Below are positions 23,919-32,752 of a stretch of DNA of 64,000 bases, piece by piece. The notes beneath the pieces are model-generated. The model was not told where the DNA came from. It did no database searches and saw only the letters and a list, made by a program, of their open reading frames with translations. A program made the position numbers and the translations under genes. Source of the stretch: Luteibacter mycovicinus (GTDB lineage Bacteria > Pseudomonadota > Gammaproteobacteria > Xanthomonadales > Rhodanobacteraceae). Numbering within the stretch: the stretch's first letter is position 1; each line of letters begins with the position of its first letter. Where the stretch lies: NCBI RefSeq assembly GCF_000745235.1, contig NZ_JQNL01000001.1, positions 2,496,001-2,560,000 of the forward strand. Reading direction: 5' to 3'.

Positions 23919-25013
23919 TCAGGCCGTTCCTCCACGGTCCGGACGAAGCACCGTTAGTTTGTGCGGACCCGAGACTTCGGCGGCGTGTGCGACTGCTGCG
24001 TTAGCATCGTCGAGCGCGAACTCCGTCACGTCGATATGTGCCAGATCGACAAGCCCTGCGCGCACCATCCGGATCATCGCGGGGATCGCCTCACGCGAGT
24101 ACATCCAAACGCCACGCAAAGTCGTTTCGTTGTGCATCAGCCAATTATAGTTGATACCCAGATCGCCTTCCTTTCCGCGCAGCCCGCCCATTAAAATAAC
24201 GCGACCGCCGAGCCGCACCGACAGCGCAGCCGCGCGCACCAGCGTTGCCGAGGCTTCGCGCGGCAGGATATCAAACACCATGTCAATCGGCGCGCCCGCG
24301 GCTACGACTATCGCGCGACGATCGATTTCTTCGACGCCTGTCATTGCCACTGTCCTGACCCTGTGGCCGAAGCGACTAACCAGTTCGGCTAGCGTTTGCT
24401 CATTGCGACCGGTTGCCACCACTGTCGCCGCGCCCATGCCAAGCGCCACCGCGACAGCCGCGCTGCCGAAACCACCGGTAGCACCATTCACAACCAGGGT
24501 TTCGCCCGCCGAGAGCGCGCCGGCACGCAGTCCACCATAGGGCACCAGGAACTGGCCCAGTGCAGTCCACTTTCCCGCGTCGGCCGCGTCGATGTCACCG
24601 ATGCGGGTCACGTTCTCTGTCGGGACCAGTACCTGCTCGGCGAAGGTACCGTGATGATAAAAACGATGGAGCGGTAGCGCGGCTGCGGTACGGTAGGTCC
24701 AGCCAAGAAGAATCTGCTCAGGCTCCGCGATTTCGTCGCGCGAGCGAATCGTAGCATCAATATAGACCCAGTCCCCGGCCTTTAGCTTGGTTGAGTCTGG
24801 CCCGGTCTGGCGCACGCGACCGATGCCGCCGGCTCCCGGCGCCACGGGGGTTTCCAAGAGATAGTTGCGAGAGCCATTGAAGACGCGCGAGGCGTAGCTC
24901 GTCACGGCGGCAGCGGCGACATCCACGATAACCTCGCCCGTCCCGAGTTTAGGATCGGGTAAATCGCGGATCTCAAGTGGCGCGCCGAAATCGGCAAGGA
25001 CTGCAGCTTTCAA
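23919..25013 (-). CDS. Zinc-independent MDR alcohol dehydrogenase / quinone oxidoreductase
   Basis: This 364-residue protein has a GroES-like N-terminal domain (LPDPKLGTGEVIVDVAAAAV) and a Rossmann fold with VNGATGGFGSAAVAVALG. No zinc-binding cysteine cluster is seen. The start is TTG 25013, with AAGG seven bases upstream and the family opening KAAVLADFG. It lies downstream of and in the same direction as the TetR gene, but 453 bp away. Likely reduces quinones or unsaturated carbonyls with NADPH. Confidence 0.88.
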   Translation of the reverse strand: MKAAVLADFGAPLEIRDLPDPKLGTGEVIVDVAAAAVTSYASRVFNGSRNYLLETPVAPGAGGIGRVRQTGPDSTKLKAGDWVYIDATIRSRDEIAEPEQILLGWTYRTAAALPLHRFYHHGTFAEQVLVPTENVTRIGDIDAADAGKWTALGQFLVPYGGLRAGALSAGETLVVNGATGGFGSAAVAVALGMGAATVVATGRNEQTLAELVSRFGHRVRTVAMTGVEEIDRRAIVVAAGAPIDMVFDILPREASATLVRAAALSVRLGGRVILMGGLRGKEGDLGINYNWLMHNETTLRGVWMYSREAIPAMIRMVRAGLVDLAHIDVTEFALDDANAAVAHAAEVSGPHKLTVLRPDRGGTA

Positions 25014-25466
25014 TATGTGACCTTCCGGGGCTAGGACGTGGGCTGATTTTACAGCCTTCCAGATCCAAGGTTCAGCTGGGAAGCAAAGCTGGATTATGTT
25101 TAAAACCGTACGCTCGTGGCCCGTGCGGTTTCAGCTGCAGCCACTGTCACGATTGCGTCCTAGCTGGCGAAGTGTGAGTGGATCACGCGCTGGCTGTATT
25201 CGATGTCGTGGGCCAGCCATCGGATAGTTACAGCCGGCTAGCCTTCGCTCGGCGATCTCGCGATCCGTCGTGGCGATGCGTCACTTCGCGGGCGTTGATG
25301 GTCGTCATCCGCATGCGATCTGAACCGCGCTCGCGTGCCTATTGCCTTGCGCCCGCAACCATCGTCTGAACGAGAACGCCCTTCTGCTTCGGTCGATCAA
25401 CGGCCCGAGGTTCAGGATATTGGACGCGGCCGTCCAACGGATCAAGCCCGACCATGCCTGGCGGCG
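25014..25466. other. Gene-free stretch in the accessory segment
   Basis: These 453 bp between the TetR and MDR genes hold only short frames with no recognisable product, hairpin terminator or transposase remnant. A promoter for the MDR gene probably lies near the 25014 end but I cannot place it. It may be debris from recombination. Confidence 0.6.
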
Positions 25467-26075
25467 CTATCTCGCCTGTGCCAACCCCAGATAGCCGTAG
25501 ACAGCGCGCGCAACGCGCAGACGCAGACGCACTTCGTCGGTTTCGCCGCGTTCGCCCGCGGCATCGACGATACCCCGTGTCATTGCGAAGATGTCCCCTG
25601 CCATCACTCTCGGCGCCTCTTCCGTGTCGACCGGCAAGCGCGTCAATATTTCCGTGATTGTGCCCGTCAGCCGCGCAGCCAGTCCCTCCTGCTGGTCGCG
25701 GAGGGGAAGACGTTGTTCCTCGAAGTCGAGAATACGTGCCAGTTCGGGGCGACGAAGCTGGTGCTTCACGCAAGCTCCGATCAGGTGATCGAGAGCCGCA
25801 CGACTATCGGCCACCGGGTCCGGATATTCCATGCTGGCGAGGAAGATTCCGGTCTCACGATCCAACAATGAGGCGGTCAGAGCATCCTTCCCCGGGAAGT
25901 ACTGGTAGAGCGAACCGACGCTCACCCCTGCCAGCTCGGCCACCGCGTTGGTGGTGTAGCCGTCGAGTCCACGAGTCTCCAAAATGCGAGCCGCGGCCTC
26001 TAGGATGACCCTCACGGTTTCGGCGGATCGCGCCTGCGCAGGTGTTTTACGGGGTTTGACGCGCGGCGTGGTCAT
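25467..26075 (-). CDS. TetR-family transcriptional regulator
   Basis: This 202-residue repressor has the TetR_N helix-turn-helix at about 20-66 (ILEAAARILETRGLDGYTTN; VSVGSLYQYFPGKDAL). The C-terminal ligand domain resembles TetR_C_17-like repressors. It is divergent from the VOC gene at 26164; an inverted repeat in the 88-bp gap is a likely operator. The inducer is unknown. Confidence 0.94.
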   Translation of the reverse strand: MTTPRVKPRKTPAQARSAETVRVILEAAARILETRGLDGYTTNAVAELAGVSVGSLYQYFPGKDALTASLLDRETGIFLASMEYPDPVADSRAALDHLIGACVKHQLRRPELARILDFEEQRLPLRDQQEGLAARLTGTITEILTRLPVDTEEAPRVMAGDIFAMTRGIVDAAGERGETDEVRLRLRVARAVYGYLGLAQAR

Positions 26076-26099
26076 CGCTGCTCCCTTTTCGAACGCGAG

Positions 26100-26145
26100 T
26101 TGCTGAAGCGAGCTTATATTCGCATCCTTCTCGCATCAGCAGCAA
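26100..26145. promoter_or_regulatory. Candidate TetR operator between TetR and VOC genes
   Basis: TTGCTGAAGCGAG (26100-26112) is mirrored by CTCGCATCAGCAGCAA (26130-26145): 12 of 13 bases pair when a 2-3 bp insertion is allowed. The spacer holds an AT-rich CTTATATT that could be a -10 element. Its place in the shared promoter suggests TetR represses both genes. Confidence 0.45.
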
Positions 26146-26163
26146 AAAGAAAGCGAGATCGTC

Positions 26164-26640
26164 ATGACCCCCGTATGCACCCCCACCAAGTTCAACCACA
26201 TGAGCTTTCCCACGCAGGACGTCCTTGCGACTTCGACCTTTTTTGAGCGCTATCTCGGCTTTTCCGCATCGATGACGACGCCGAACTTCGCGATCCTGAA
26301 ACGCCCTGGTTTCGACATCGTGATCGAGCGCGCGGCATCGGATGCGCCTACCGTGAAGGCTCTTGGCGCCTCGCGGAGCAACGCGTTCGCCGATTGCGTT
26401 GGTGAAAGTCCGACGGAAGCAACATGGCCGATGGCCTTTCATATAGGCCTCGAGCTCCCGACCCTGGACGATGTCCGCGCGTTACGCGACCAGCTCGCCG
26501 CGGATGGTTTCGATGCCGAAACCGAGATCTTCAATAACGATCGCGGATCGCGCTTCTTCCTGCGCGCGCCGGGCGGGGTGATGGTCGAATTCACCACCCG
26601 CGCGGATGCCGCCGAGGAATTCCGCGGCACCTTCAACTGA
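26164..26640 (+). CDS. VOC-family (glyoxalase/dioxygenase fold) protein
   Basis: This 158-residue protein has paired beta-alpha-beta-beta-beta modules: FNHMSFPTQDVLATSTFFER in the first, MAFHIGLELPTLDDVRALRD and FFLRAPGGVMVEFTTR in the second. Potential metal ligands are His12, His96-region and the Glu of VEF. The class includes glyoxalases, ring-cleaving dioxygenases and drug-binding proteins; the substrate is not clear. Divergent from TetR, which probably controls it. Confidence 0.9.
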   Translation: MTPVCTPTKFNHMSFPTQDVLATSTFFERYLGFSASMTTPNFAILKRPGFDIVIERAASDAPTVKALGASRSNAFADCVGESPTEATWPMAFHIGLELPTLDDVRALRDQLAADGFDAETEIFNNDRGSRFFLRAPGGVMVEFTTRADAAEEFRGTFN

Positions 26641-26659
26641 GCGGGCCGGGGCGATCCGA

Positions 26660-26731
26660 TCCTTCGCGACGACGACCCTCCCGACGCTCCAGCATCACCT
26701 GGAGATGGCAAAGCGCCTGCCGTCGAGGTAA
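26660..26731 (+). pseudogene. C-terminal remnant of a DUF4142 gene (right copy of 71-bp repeat)
   Basis: These 24 codons read SFATTTLPTLQHHLEMAK then RLPSR and a TAA stop. They match the end of the DUF4142 protein at 22804, with Lys-to-Thr, Gln-to-Arg and Lys-to-Arg changes. Nothing upstream continues the frame: the VOC gene ends 20 bp before. Either a broken paralogue or a duplicated integration/recombination boundary. Confidence 0.85.
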
Positions 26732-26747
26732 GGCGTCGGAGACAAAG

Positions 26748-26789
26748 CGGTGGCAGCGGCGACGGCACGGGCTTGCGTCGCTGCCACCG
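26748..26789. terminator. Strong hairpin, possible terminator without U-tract
   Basis: CGGTGGCAGCG pairs perfectly with CGCTGCCACCG across a 20-nt loop. It lies between the convergent VOC remnant (+) and the hypothetical gene ending at 26798 (-). No run of T follows on either strand, so termination efficiency is uncertain. Confidence 0.4.
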
Positions 26790-26797
26790 GTGTAACG

Positions 26798-27082
26798 CTA
26801 GTCCGACAGCTGGTCGCGCCAACGCAGAAGCAAATCGACGATTTCCGCATCGTGCTTTCGGTTGGCGCCTACGCCCATCTGTTCGGTATTCAACCAGTGC
26901 AGGTAGTCGGCAACATCGCTGCCATCGGTGGTGGCTTTGAGTAGCTGGAAGGTCCGGGGGACGTAGCTTTCGTATTCGTCTCTGGCCTCGGGAGTATCAG
27001 AGACGCCGAGTGGGTCCCAGTGGTAGTGCAGAACTTCGTCGATGCGTCGCAGGAGTTGTTCGTCGTTGAGCGACATGTTCAT
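26798..27082 (-). CDS. Conserved hypothetical protein
   Basis: This 94-residue acidic, soluble protein has LLRRIDEVLHYHWDPLGVSD, YVPRTFQLLK, YLHWLNTEQMG and DLLLRWRDQL. The all-helical pattern with conserved Trp-Asp-Pro recalls small stand-alone proteins often found near toxin/immunity loci, but I cannot assign a family. ATG 27082 or 27076 is preferred over a 32-codon extension; AAGG lies upstream. Confidence 0.7.
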   Translation of the reverse strand: MNMSLNDEQLLRRIDEVLHYHWDPLGVSDTPEARDEYESYVPRTFQLLKATTDGSDVADYLHWLNTEQMGVGANRKHDAEIVDLLLRWRDQLSD

Positions 27083-27174
27083 TGGGATTGGCCTTGCGGG
27101 TTCCGTCTGGACAAAACAGCATAGTTCGATCGACATGGACACCAAAGTCGGGCTTGGGCGATAGCCGCTAAAGA

Positions 27175-27687
27175 TCAACGGCTCGCGACGACCAGTTGCT
27201 CGGGGTCCAGGATGCGCCTTATAACGCCATTTCTTAGCTCGACGGCTAAGACAGGAAAGCGCTTGCGCCTGCCCTGCAGAGTCATGGGCAGCTTGATGGC
27301 CTCGGCCAACGCACAGCGCGCGTCGCTCAGGAGCGGAAAACGCAAGCCTAACCTTTCGGCCGAAGTCATCTGAATGCCTGTTGTCTGCACGCTGATGCCG
27401 TACACATCGATCCCGAGCCGCTTAAGCAGTGGCAGCGCCTGATTGAAAAACAAAAGCATGTCCGTTCCACTCCGGATCGCAAATGCACTGTCCAATTCGT
27501 CGCTGATCGAAATGTCCTTCGGAAGCGCAATCGCGTAGAAAAGTAGATAAGCCCGGCCACGCAGATCTCCGAGATCGACAAGAAGGCCGCCTGTAGATCG
27601 GAGTACGCACGCGGGAAAAATAGCTCCAATATCTAGCCCCCCAACGAAGGCGGTAGGAAGACACAGGGTTCGCGGTGGTGTTATCAC
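27175..27687 (-). CDS. Peroxiredoxin-fold protein lacking the peroxidatic cysteine
   Basis: This protein of about 170 residues follows the AhpC/TSA plan: GAIFPACVLRSTGGLLVDLG, YLLFYA after it, then LGIDVYGISVQT, RLGLRFPLLSDARCALAEAI and RFPVLAVELRNGVI. Where active peroxiredoxins have P-x3-(T/S)-x2-C, the sequence reads AIRSGTDMLLFFNQALPLL, with no Cys. Peroxidase activity is therefore unlikely; a binding or structural role is possible. GTG 27687 was chosen because it overlaps the lipoprotein stop as GTGA, with GGGAG upstream; a TTG start at 27747 would give an N-terminal extension. Base composition is relatively AT-rich. Confidence 0.7.
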   Translation of the reverse strand: MITPPRTLCLPTAFVGGLDIGAIFPACVLRSTGGLLVDLGDLRGRAYLLFYAIALPKDISISDELDSAFAIRSGTDMLLFFNQALPLLKRLGIDVYGISVQTTGIQMTSAERLGLRFPLLSDARCALAEAIKLPMTLQGRRKRFPVLAVELRNGVIRRILDPEQLVVASR

Positions 27688-28346
27688 GGCGACGAGGCTC
27701 CCGCAGGGGCTTGTGGAGACACGGTACCCCGAGCCGGATACGGCCAATGCTGCTCCGCGAAATACAGGGCTACCTGCTTATCGATGGCGGCGCTCGTCTC
27801 GGCAACCTCGGTATCCAGCCCGTCTCGGCTCAAGCTCCGCAGCGCCGGGCCGATCAATCCGCCGCTGGGCATCCCGCCCGACGTGCTGGTCGATTGAAAG
27901 GACAGCAAGCTGACTGGAACAGCATGGTTCGGGTCCATAAGCGCGGTGTTTACGCGTAATTCCGCCTTTCCAGCACCATAGCCCACCCAAAGGCGCAGGG
28001 CTCTGCTGCCAGTGCGGATGTCGACAATGCGGTTTCTCAGGATCAAATCAGGATGCGCGTCGGGCGGAACGACCCTCAACGCGTGGGCACCAAAAAGCCC
28101 GGTAAGCTTTTCATCTAGCGCTGCGGCCGTCACGTGCGCGGACGCACGCTGAGCTTCAGGGGTTTCGTGGCGTGGAGGGGTACTAAGCTCAACCTCGGTG
28201 ACCACCGCAATGGTTCGAGGCGAGGCAAGGATGGAGTCGCCGGAGGAGTCGATGTCGTGCACTTTGGTGCCCGCACATCCGGCGAGAAAAGCAACGCTTA
28301 TGGCGACGCTCGACATATGGAGAAGTCGGGAAGGGAGGGGGCGCAT
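27684..28346 (-). CDS. Putative DUF4410-like lipoprotein
   Basis: The 220-residue protein begins with a lipoprotein signal whose lipobox is LAGC, Cys24 when ATG 28346 is used. The mature part includes RTIAVVTEVELSTPP, LDEKLTGLFGAHALRVVP, DLILRNRIVDIRTGSRALRL and GAGKAELRVNTALMD, in line with DUF4410 envelope lipoproteins. Function is unknown. The Shine-Dalgarno is weak; ATG 28316 is an alternative. It is coupled by GTGA to the peroxiredoxin-like gene and divergent from the AraC gene at 28440. Confidence 0.75.
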   Translation of the reverse strand: MRPLPSRLLHMSSVAISVAFLAGCAGTKVHDIDSSGDSILASPRTIAVVTEVELSTPPRHETPEAQRASAHVTAAALDEKLTGLFGAHALRVVPPDAHPDLILRNRIVDIRTGSRALRLWVGYGAGKAELRVNTALMDPNHAVPVSLLSFQSTSTSGGMPSGGLIGPALRSLSRDGLDTEVAETSAAIDKQVALYFAEQHWPYPARGTVSPQAPAGASSP

Positions 28347-28439
28347 GTAGGTCCATCGTGGTGACGGGAAGCTCAGTGTCTTCGTTAGCCGAACGGCCCG
28401 CGACGTGAAAACGACGCGTAATGTACAATTTCGGGCCAT

Positions 28440-29237
28440 ATGCCAGCGCAACCGTCACCTTCCCCCCTTCCATCGCTGGATTCGCTCAGCGACGGCGCCT
28501 TGCACATAGCGCGCAGCTCAGACCAAACGCTGATGAACCTCGCGCACTCTCATCCCCACGGCGAGTTGTTTCTGCTCCGATCGGGGCATTTGACGTCCCA
28601 AAGCGAGACTGGGCACTGGTTAATTCCCGCTGGCCAGGTCTGCTGGATTCCTCCACACGCGCCGCACGGCGCAGACAGCGTCAACGTTGTCTGGACCCGG
28701 ATTCACCTTGCGAACAATCTTTGCCTGTCGCTGCCAGCGCACCCGTGCGTTTGGACCTCGACCCCGCTCATGCGCGCCGTTATCGATAAGCTTGCGGAAC
28801 GACCAGGCCTCGTAAGCTCGCTGTCTCCAGCGGATGAACGGTTGCTGATGGTGCTTTTCGACGAGCTGGCTGTCGCTCGAAGTGCGGCCATTGTGCTTCC
28901 CATGCCTAAATCACCCACTCTCCGCGCCATCGCCGCCGGATGGCAAAGGGCGCCAGGTGATATGTCTGGGCTGGATGACCTTGCTGAGGAGTCCAACATG
29001 TCCCGCCGGACCTTCACCCGCTCCTTCAAGCAAGAGACCGGGATGTCGGCCGGTCGCTGGAGACAGCTTGCGCGGCTCATGCGCGGACTGGACCTCCTGC
29101 TTGCTGGGGTGTCAGTTACCGACGCCGCAATGTCCGTGGGATACGACAGCGTGAGCAGCTTCGTTGCTTTGTGTCACAGACACACGGGTATGAGCCCGAA
29201 GGCGCTGGCCGAGGCTGTTCCACAAATCCCGAACTAA
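28440..29237 (+). CDS. AraC-family transcriptional regulator with cupin domain
   Basis: This 265-residue regulator has an N-terminal cupin (HSHPHGELFLLRSGHLTSQS; WLIPAGQVCWIPPHAPHG) and a C-terminal double helix-turn-helix (LDDLAEESNMSRRTFTRSFK; SVTDAAMSVGYDSVSSFVAL). It belongs to the same subgroup as the AraC gene at 4734-5537. The 93-bp gap to the divergent lipoprotein gene makes that operon the likely target. Confidence 0.9.
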   Translation: MPAQPSPSPLPSLDSLSDGALHIARSSDQTLMNLAHSHPHGELFLLRSGHLTSQSETGHWLIPAGQVCWIPPHAPHGADSVNVVWTRIHLANNLCLSLPAHPCVWTSTPLMRAVIDKLAERPGLVSSLSPADERLLMVLFDELAVARSAAIVLPMPKSPTLRAIAAGWQRAPGDMSGLDDLAEESNMSRRTFTRSFKQETGMSAGRWRQLARLMRGLDLLLAGVSVTDAAMSVGYDSVSSFVALCHRHTGMSPKALAEAVPQIPN

Positions 29238-29854
29238 GATCGATTGCGGGGTACCGCGACATTCGCGACCCAGTTGGGCCAGCACCTGTTGGAAGTTGAC
29301 CCGGGCGCAGCGGTCGGCAACGGCACACGGCCTTTGGGCGTGCGAGGTACCTGCGCCGGTCATGGCGTCCTGGGCTCGTGCGTCGCGGCCGACGCGCCCT
29401 ACTGGACATCGGGCGCGCAAGGGGCTCCGGCCGGGCATGCGGCGCGGTCGCGCCCATGCTCACAGCGAGGGGCGTTCCGACGCACATGCCGCGCGCGAAA
29501 GACCTCGACGTAGCGGGCAGTGAAGTCGCTCATGGCCCCCGATGGGACAACAGCGCCGCGGCGGAATTATCACTTCAATCGTGGGACCGGCAGCGGCGCC
29601 TGAGTGCATTCATAAGTCTGAGAAGCCACTGCTCGTTGAAGCATTCATCGCGTAGCCAAAGCAAACAATGCGGTTTCGGCAGCGAAGGTTTGCGCGCCCG
29701 CGCCCATTTTTTCAGAAGGGCTGACGAAGCGGCGCGATTTCTATGAATCTGACACCAAGGTTGGTCCCACTCATTCAACCTTTGCTGTCTTGTCCAGTCA
29801 TCCCCCGGAATTTATCCCATTGCGCCAACCCCCGCCTCTCCCTACATTGGTGCA
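29238..29854. other. Gene-free stretch at the right end of the accessory segment
   Basis: No convincing gene is seen in these 617 bp. Short frames on both strands lack family resemblance, start signals or consistent codon use. GC content drops after about 29560. The promoter of ntrBC should lie near 29800-29850, but I find no canonical -24/-12 or -35/-10 pair. It may contain decayed coding DNA. Confidence 0.55.
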
Positions 29855-30871
29855 ATGCATGCACCCGATCAGGCAGACCTCTTAACCCTCCTGGGCACCG
29901 GCCTGGCGGTCGTTTCCATCGACGGCCGCGTGGCATGGATCAACCCCGCGCTCGGCGAATTCCTCGAAGTCGGCCCACGGACCGCCATCGGCCAGCATCT
30001 GACCGCACTGATGCGCGAGCCCGCGCTGGCCGGCCAGATCGACCGAGCCGCCCTGGAACGGCGCGCCTACAACCTCCGCGCCGTCACCTTTGGCGTGGCC
30101 CGGGGCCGCGAAGTCACCGCCGATCTGATCCTCCAGCCCCTCGACGACGGTCGCGTCCTGATCGAAGTGCACCCGCTGGCGCCCGACCTGTCGACTAATA
30201 CCGGCACGCCGCTCTCGGCCACCCTGCGCGGTTTCGCCCACGAGGTGAAGAACCCGCTGGCCGGATTGCGTGGCGCCGCCCAGCTGCTCGAACGCCGCGT
30301 CGTCGACCACGACCTCCGTCAGCTGGCGCAGATGGTGATCTCCGAGGCCGATCGTCTCGCCGCACTGGCCGACGGCCTGCTCCGGCACGGTGGTGCCGCG
30401 CGCCTCGGCCCGGTCAACGTCCACGAACTGCTCGAACGGCTGGAAGGCCTCGTCGTGGCGGAGGTCGATGCCCCGCGCGTCCGCCACGACTTCGATCCCA
30501 GCCTGCCGGACAGCGTCGGCGACCCGGATCGTCTGCTCCAGGTCCTGCTCAACCTCACCCGCAACGCCAGCGAAGCGGGTGCGTCGACGGTCGTCCTGCG
30601 CACGCGTGTCGAACACGGCGCGCGTCTGGGCGAGCGCACGGTGCGTGCGGCGCTGCGGGTGGACGTGATGGACGATGGTCCGGGCGTGGCCGACGACTTA
30701 CGCGACTCCCTGTTCCAGCCGCTGGTCTCCGGGCGCGCCGACGGCACGGGTCTCGGCCTGGCGCTGTCGCGCGAAATCGCGCTCGAACACGGCGGCGACC
30801 TGCGCTACACGAGCCGACCCGGCGAGACCGTGTTCTCCCTGTACCTTCCGATGGAGCGGCACCATGACTGA
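29855..30871 (+). CDS. ntrB: Nitrogen regulation sensor histidine kinase NtrB
   Basis: The 338-residue soluble kinase has a PAS domain (about 10-100; GTGLAVVSIDGRVAWINPAL), HisKA with His129 in RGFAHEVKNPLAGLRGAAQL, and HATPase with NLTRNASEAG and GTGLGLALSREIALEHGG. In nitrogen control it phosphorylates or dephosphorylates NtrC under control of PII. It overlaps ntrC by 8 bp. glnA is not adjacent in this window. Confidence 0.95.
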   Translation: MHAPDQADLLTLLGTGLAVVSIDGRVAWINPALGEFLEVGPRTAIGQHLTALMREPALAGQIDRAALERRAYNLRAVTFGVARGREVTADLILQPLDDGRVLIEVHPLAPDLSTNTGTPLSATLRGFAHEVKNPLAGLRGAAQLLERRVVDHDLRQLAQMVISEADRLAALADGLLRHGGAARLGPVNVHELLERLEGLVVAEVDAPRVRHDFDPSLPDSVGDPDRLLQVLLNLTRNASEAGASTVVLRTRVEHGARLGERTVRAALRVDVMDDGPGVADDLRDSLFQPLVSGRADGTGLGLALSREIALEHGGDLRYTSRPGETVFSLYLPMERHHD

Positions 30872-32249
30872 GATCTGGATCGCCGACGACGATCGCGGCG
30901 TGCGTTTCGTCCTGGCGGAAGCCCTGCGCGACGCGGGTCATACGGTGCGCGAGTTCAGCGCGGGCGAGGCGGTACGTGCGGCGCTGCACGAGAGTCGTCC
31001 CGCCTTGCTGGTGACCGATGTGCGCATGCCGGGCGAGAACGGCTTGCGCCTGCTCGAAGACCTCACGCGCCGGAACATCGGTCCCGTGATCGTCATGAGT
31101 GCGTATACCGACGTGGCGACGACGGCGGCGGCGTATCGCGCCGGAGCGGTCGACTATCTGGCCAAGCCGTTCGATCTCGATCAGGCGGTGGAAGCGGTCG
31201 AGCGCACACTCGCCGCCGCGCATGAAGAAGTCGTCCCACCGCCGCCGCGCACCGACGAGCACGCCCTGCTTGGCGAGAGCATGGCGATGCGCGAGGTGTT
31301 TCGCCTGATCGGTCGTGTCGCGGCCAGCGACCTCAATGTGTTGATCACCGGCGAGACCGGCACGGGCAAGGAACTGGTAGCCCGTGCGCTGCATGAAGAG
31401 AGTGCGCGAAACGGCAAGCCCTATGTCGCGCTGAACACTGCGGCCATTCCTTCGGAACTGCTGGAAAGCGAGATGTTCGGCCACGAAGCGGGTGCCTTTA
31501 CCGGTGCCACGCGCCGCCACGCCGGACGCTTCGAGCAGGCGGAAGGCGGCACGCTCTTCCTCGACGAAATCGGCGACATGCCGATCGGTCTGCAGACGCG
31601 GTTGCTGCGCGTACTCGCGGGCGGCGAGTTCTACCGCGTGGGCGGGCGTGAATCCATTCGCAGCAATGTGCGCATCGTCGCGGCGACGCATCAGGATCTG
31701 GATGCGCGGGTGACGCAGGGCCTGTTCCGCGCGGATCTGAAACATCGCCTCGACGTGGTTCGTATCGAACTGCCTTCCTTGCGTCAGCGTCGCGGCGATA
31801 TACCGCTGCTCGCGCGCCATTTCCTCGCCAGGGCGGCGGCCGAACTCGGCGTGCCGCCGAAGCGCTTCTCGCGCGGGGCCATGAAACTCGTCGAGCAACG
31901 CGACTATCCCGGTAACGTCCGCGAACTGGAAAATCTGTGCCGCCGACTGGCGGTCGTGGCACCCGGGCTGGAAATCCTCGCGGGCGATCTCGGCAACCTG
32001 CCGGCACGCGAAACGCGTAGCGCGGAATGGACGGACGCGCTGCGCCTCTGGGCGCAGGACGCGCTCGCGCAAGGCGAGGTGGACGTCCATGCGCGTGCCC
32101 GCGATGCTTTGGACAAAACGCTGTTGCAGGTGGCGCTGGTCGCCAACGACGGACACCGGCAGCATGCCGCGGCGGCGCTCGGTGTCGGCCGCAATACCCT
32201 CACACGCAAACTCGGTGCGTCGCGCAAGCGACGGCCCTCCAACGGATAA
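30864..32249 (+). CDS. ntrC: Nitrogen regulation response regulator NtrC (sigma54 activator)
   Basis: This 461-residue activator has a receiver (phospho-acceptor Asp52 in VTDVRMPG; Lys101), a sigma54-interaction AAA+ domain with Walker A GETGTGKE (163-170), the sigma54-contact loop GAFTGA (210-215) and Walker B GGTLFLDE (228-235), and a C-terminal Fis-type helix-turn-helix ([18 protein letters not shown]). It turns on sigma54 promoters for nitrogen assimilation. ATG 30864 overlaps the end of ntrB by 8 bp. Confidence 0.96.
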   Translation: MTEIWIADDDRGVRFVLAEALRDAGHTVREFSAGEAVRAALHESRPALLVTDVRMPGENGLRLLEDLTRRNIGPVIVMSAYTDVATTAAAYRAGAVDYLAKPFDLDQAVEAVERTLAAAHEEVVPPPPRTDEHALLGESMAMREVFRLIGRVAASDLNVLITGETGTGKELVARALHEESARNGKPYVALNTAAIPSELLESEMFGHEAGAFTGATRRHAGRFEQAEGGTLFLDEIGDMPIGLQTRLLRVLAGGEFYRVGGRESIRSNVRIVAATHQDLDARVTQGLFRADLKHRLDVVRIELPSLRQRRGDIPLLARHFLARAAAELGVPPKRFSRGAMKLVEQRDYPGNVRELENLCRRLAVVAPGLEILAGDLGNLPARETRSAEWTDALRLWAQDALAQGEVDVHARARDALDKTLLQVALVANDGHRQHAAAALGVGRNTLTRKLGASRKRRPSNG

Positions 32250-32254
32250 GACAC

Positions 32255-32710
32255 ATGAGCCTGGACATTCGCCGCGCGGGTCCCGAAGACGCCGACGCGA
32301 TCGCCGGCTGGAATATCGCCATGGCGTGGGAGACGGAGGAAAAGCGGCTCGATCCGGAGGTGATCGGACGAGGCGTGCGCGCGGTGTTCGATGAGCCGCG
32401 GCGGGGCTTCTATCTTGTTGCCGAACTGAACGGCGTGGCCGTGGGCTGCCTGCTCGTCACGTACGAGTGGAGCGACTGGCGCTGCGGCGATTTCTGGTGG
32501 GTGCAGAGCGTTTACGTGATCGCCGAGGCTCGCCGGAACGGGGTGTTTGCCGGGTTATACCGGCACGTGAAGGCGATGGCCGAAGGCGCGGGTGCGGTGG
32601 GTCTCAGGCTTTACGTGGAGCTGGAGAACGAGCGCGCGCAGCGGACCTACGCGGGACTGGGGATGGAGCGGTGTCATTACTTCATGTATGAGGCGGCGTT
32701 GGGGCGGTGA
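32255..32710 (+). CDS. GNAT N-acetyltransferase
   Basis: This 151-residue protein has the GNAT fold: SLDIRRAGPEDADAIAGWN at the start, FWWVQSVYVIAEARRNGVFA as the acetyl-CoA loop, and LRLYVELENERAQRTYAGLG. The substrate is unknown. It starts 5 bp after the ntrC stop and is likely cotranscribed. Confidence 0.92.
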   Translation: MSLDIRRAGPEDADAIAGWNIAMAWETEEKRLDPEVIGRGVRAVFDEPRRGFYLVAELNGVAVGCLLVTYEWSDWRCGDFWWVQSVYVIAEARRNGVFAGLYRHVKAMAEGAGAVGLRLYVELENERAQRTYAGLGMERCHYFMYEAALGR

Positions 32711-32752
32711 CGGGCTGATATCGCCAGCAGGCTGGCTCGTGCAAAAGCCGCT

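Noticed and set aside
25335..25466. Possible decayed gene upstream of the TetR 3' end
   Set aside because: Short frames on both strands match no family I recognise, and no frame is maintained for more than about 40 codons outside the TetR shadow.
29240..29760. Possible transposase remnant (frame with HGPRWDNSAAAELS)
   Set aside because: The fragment loosely recalls the WDNA-x-ES motif of IS3 transposases, but no flanking conserved residues or inverted repeats support it.
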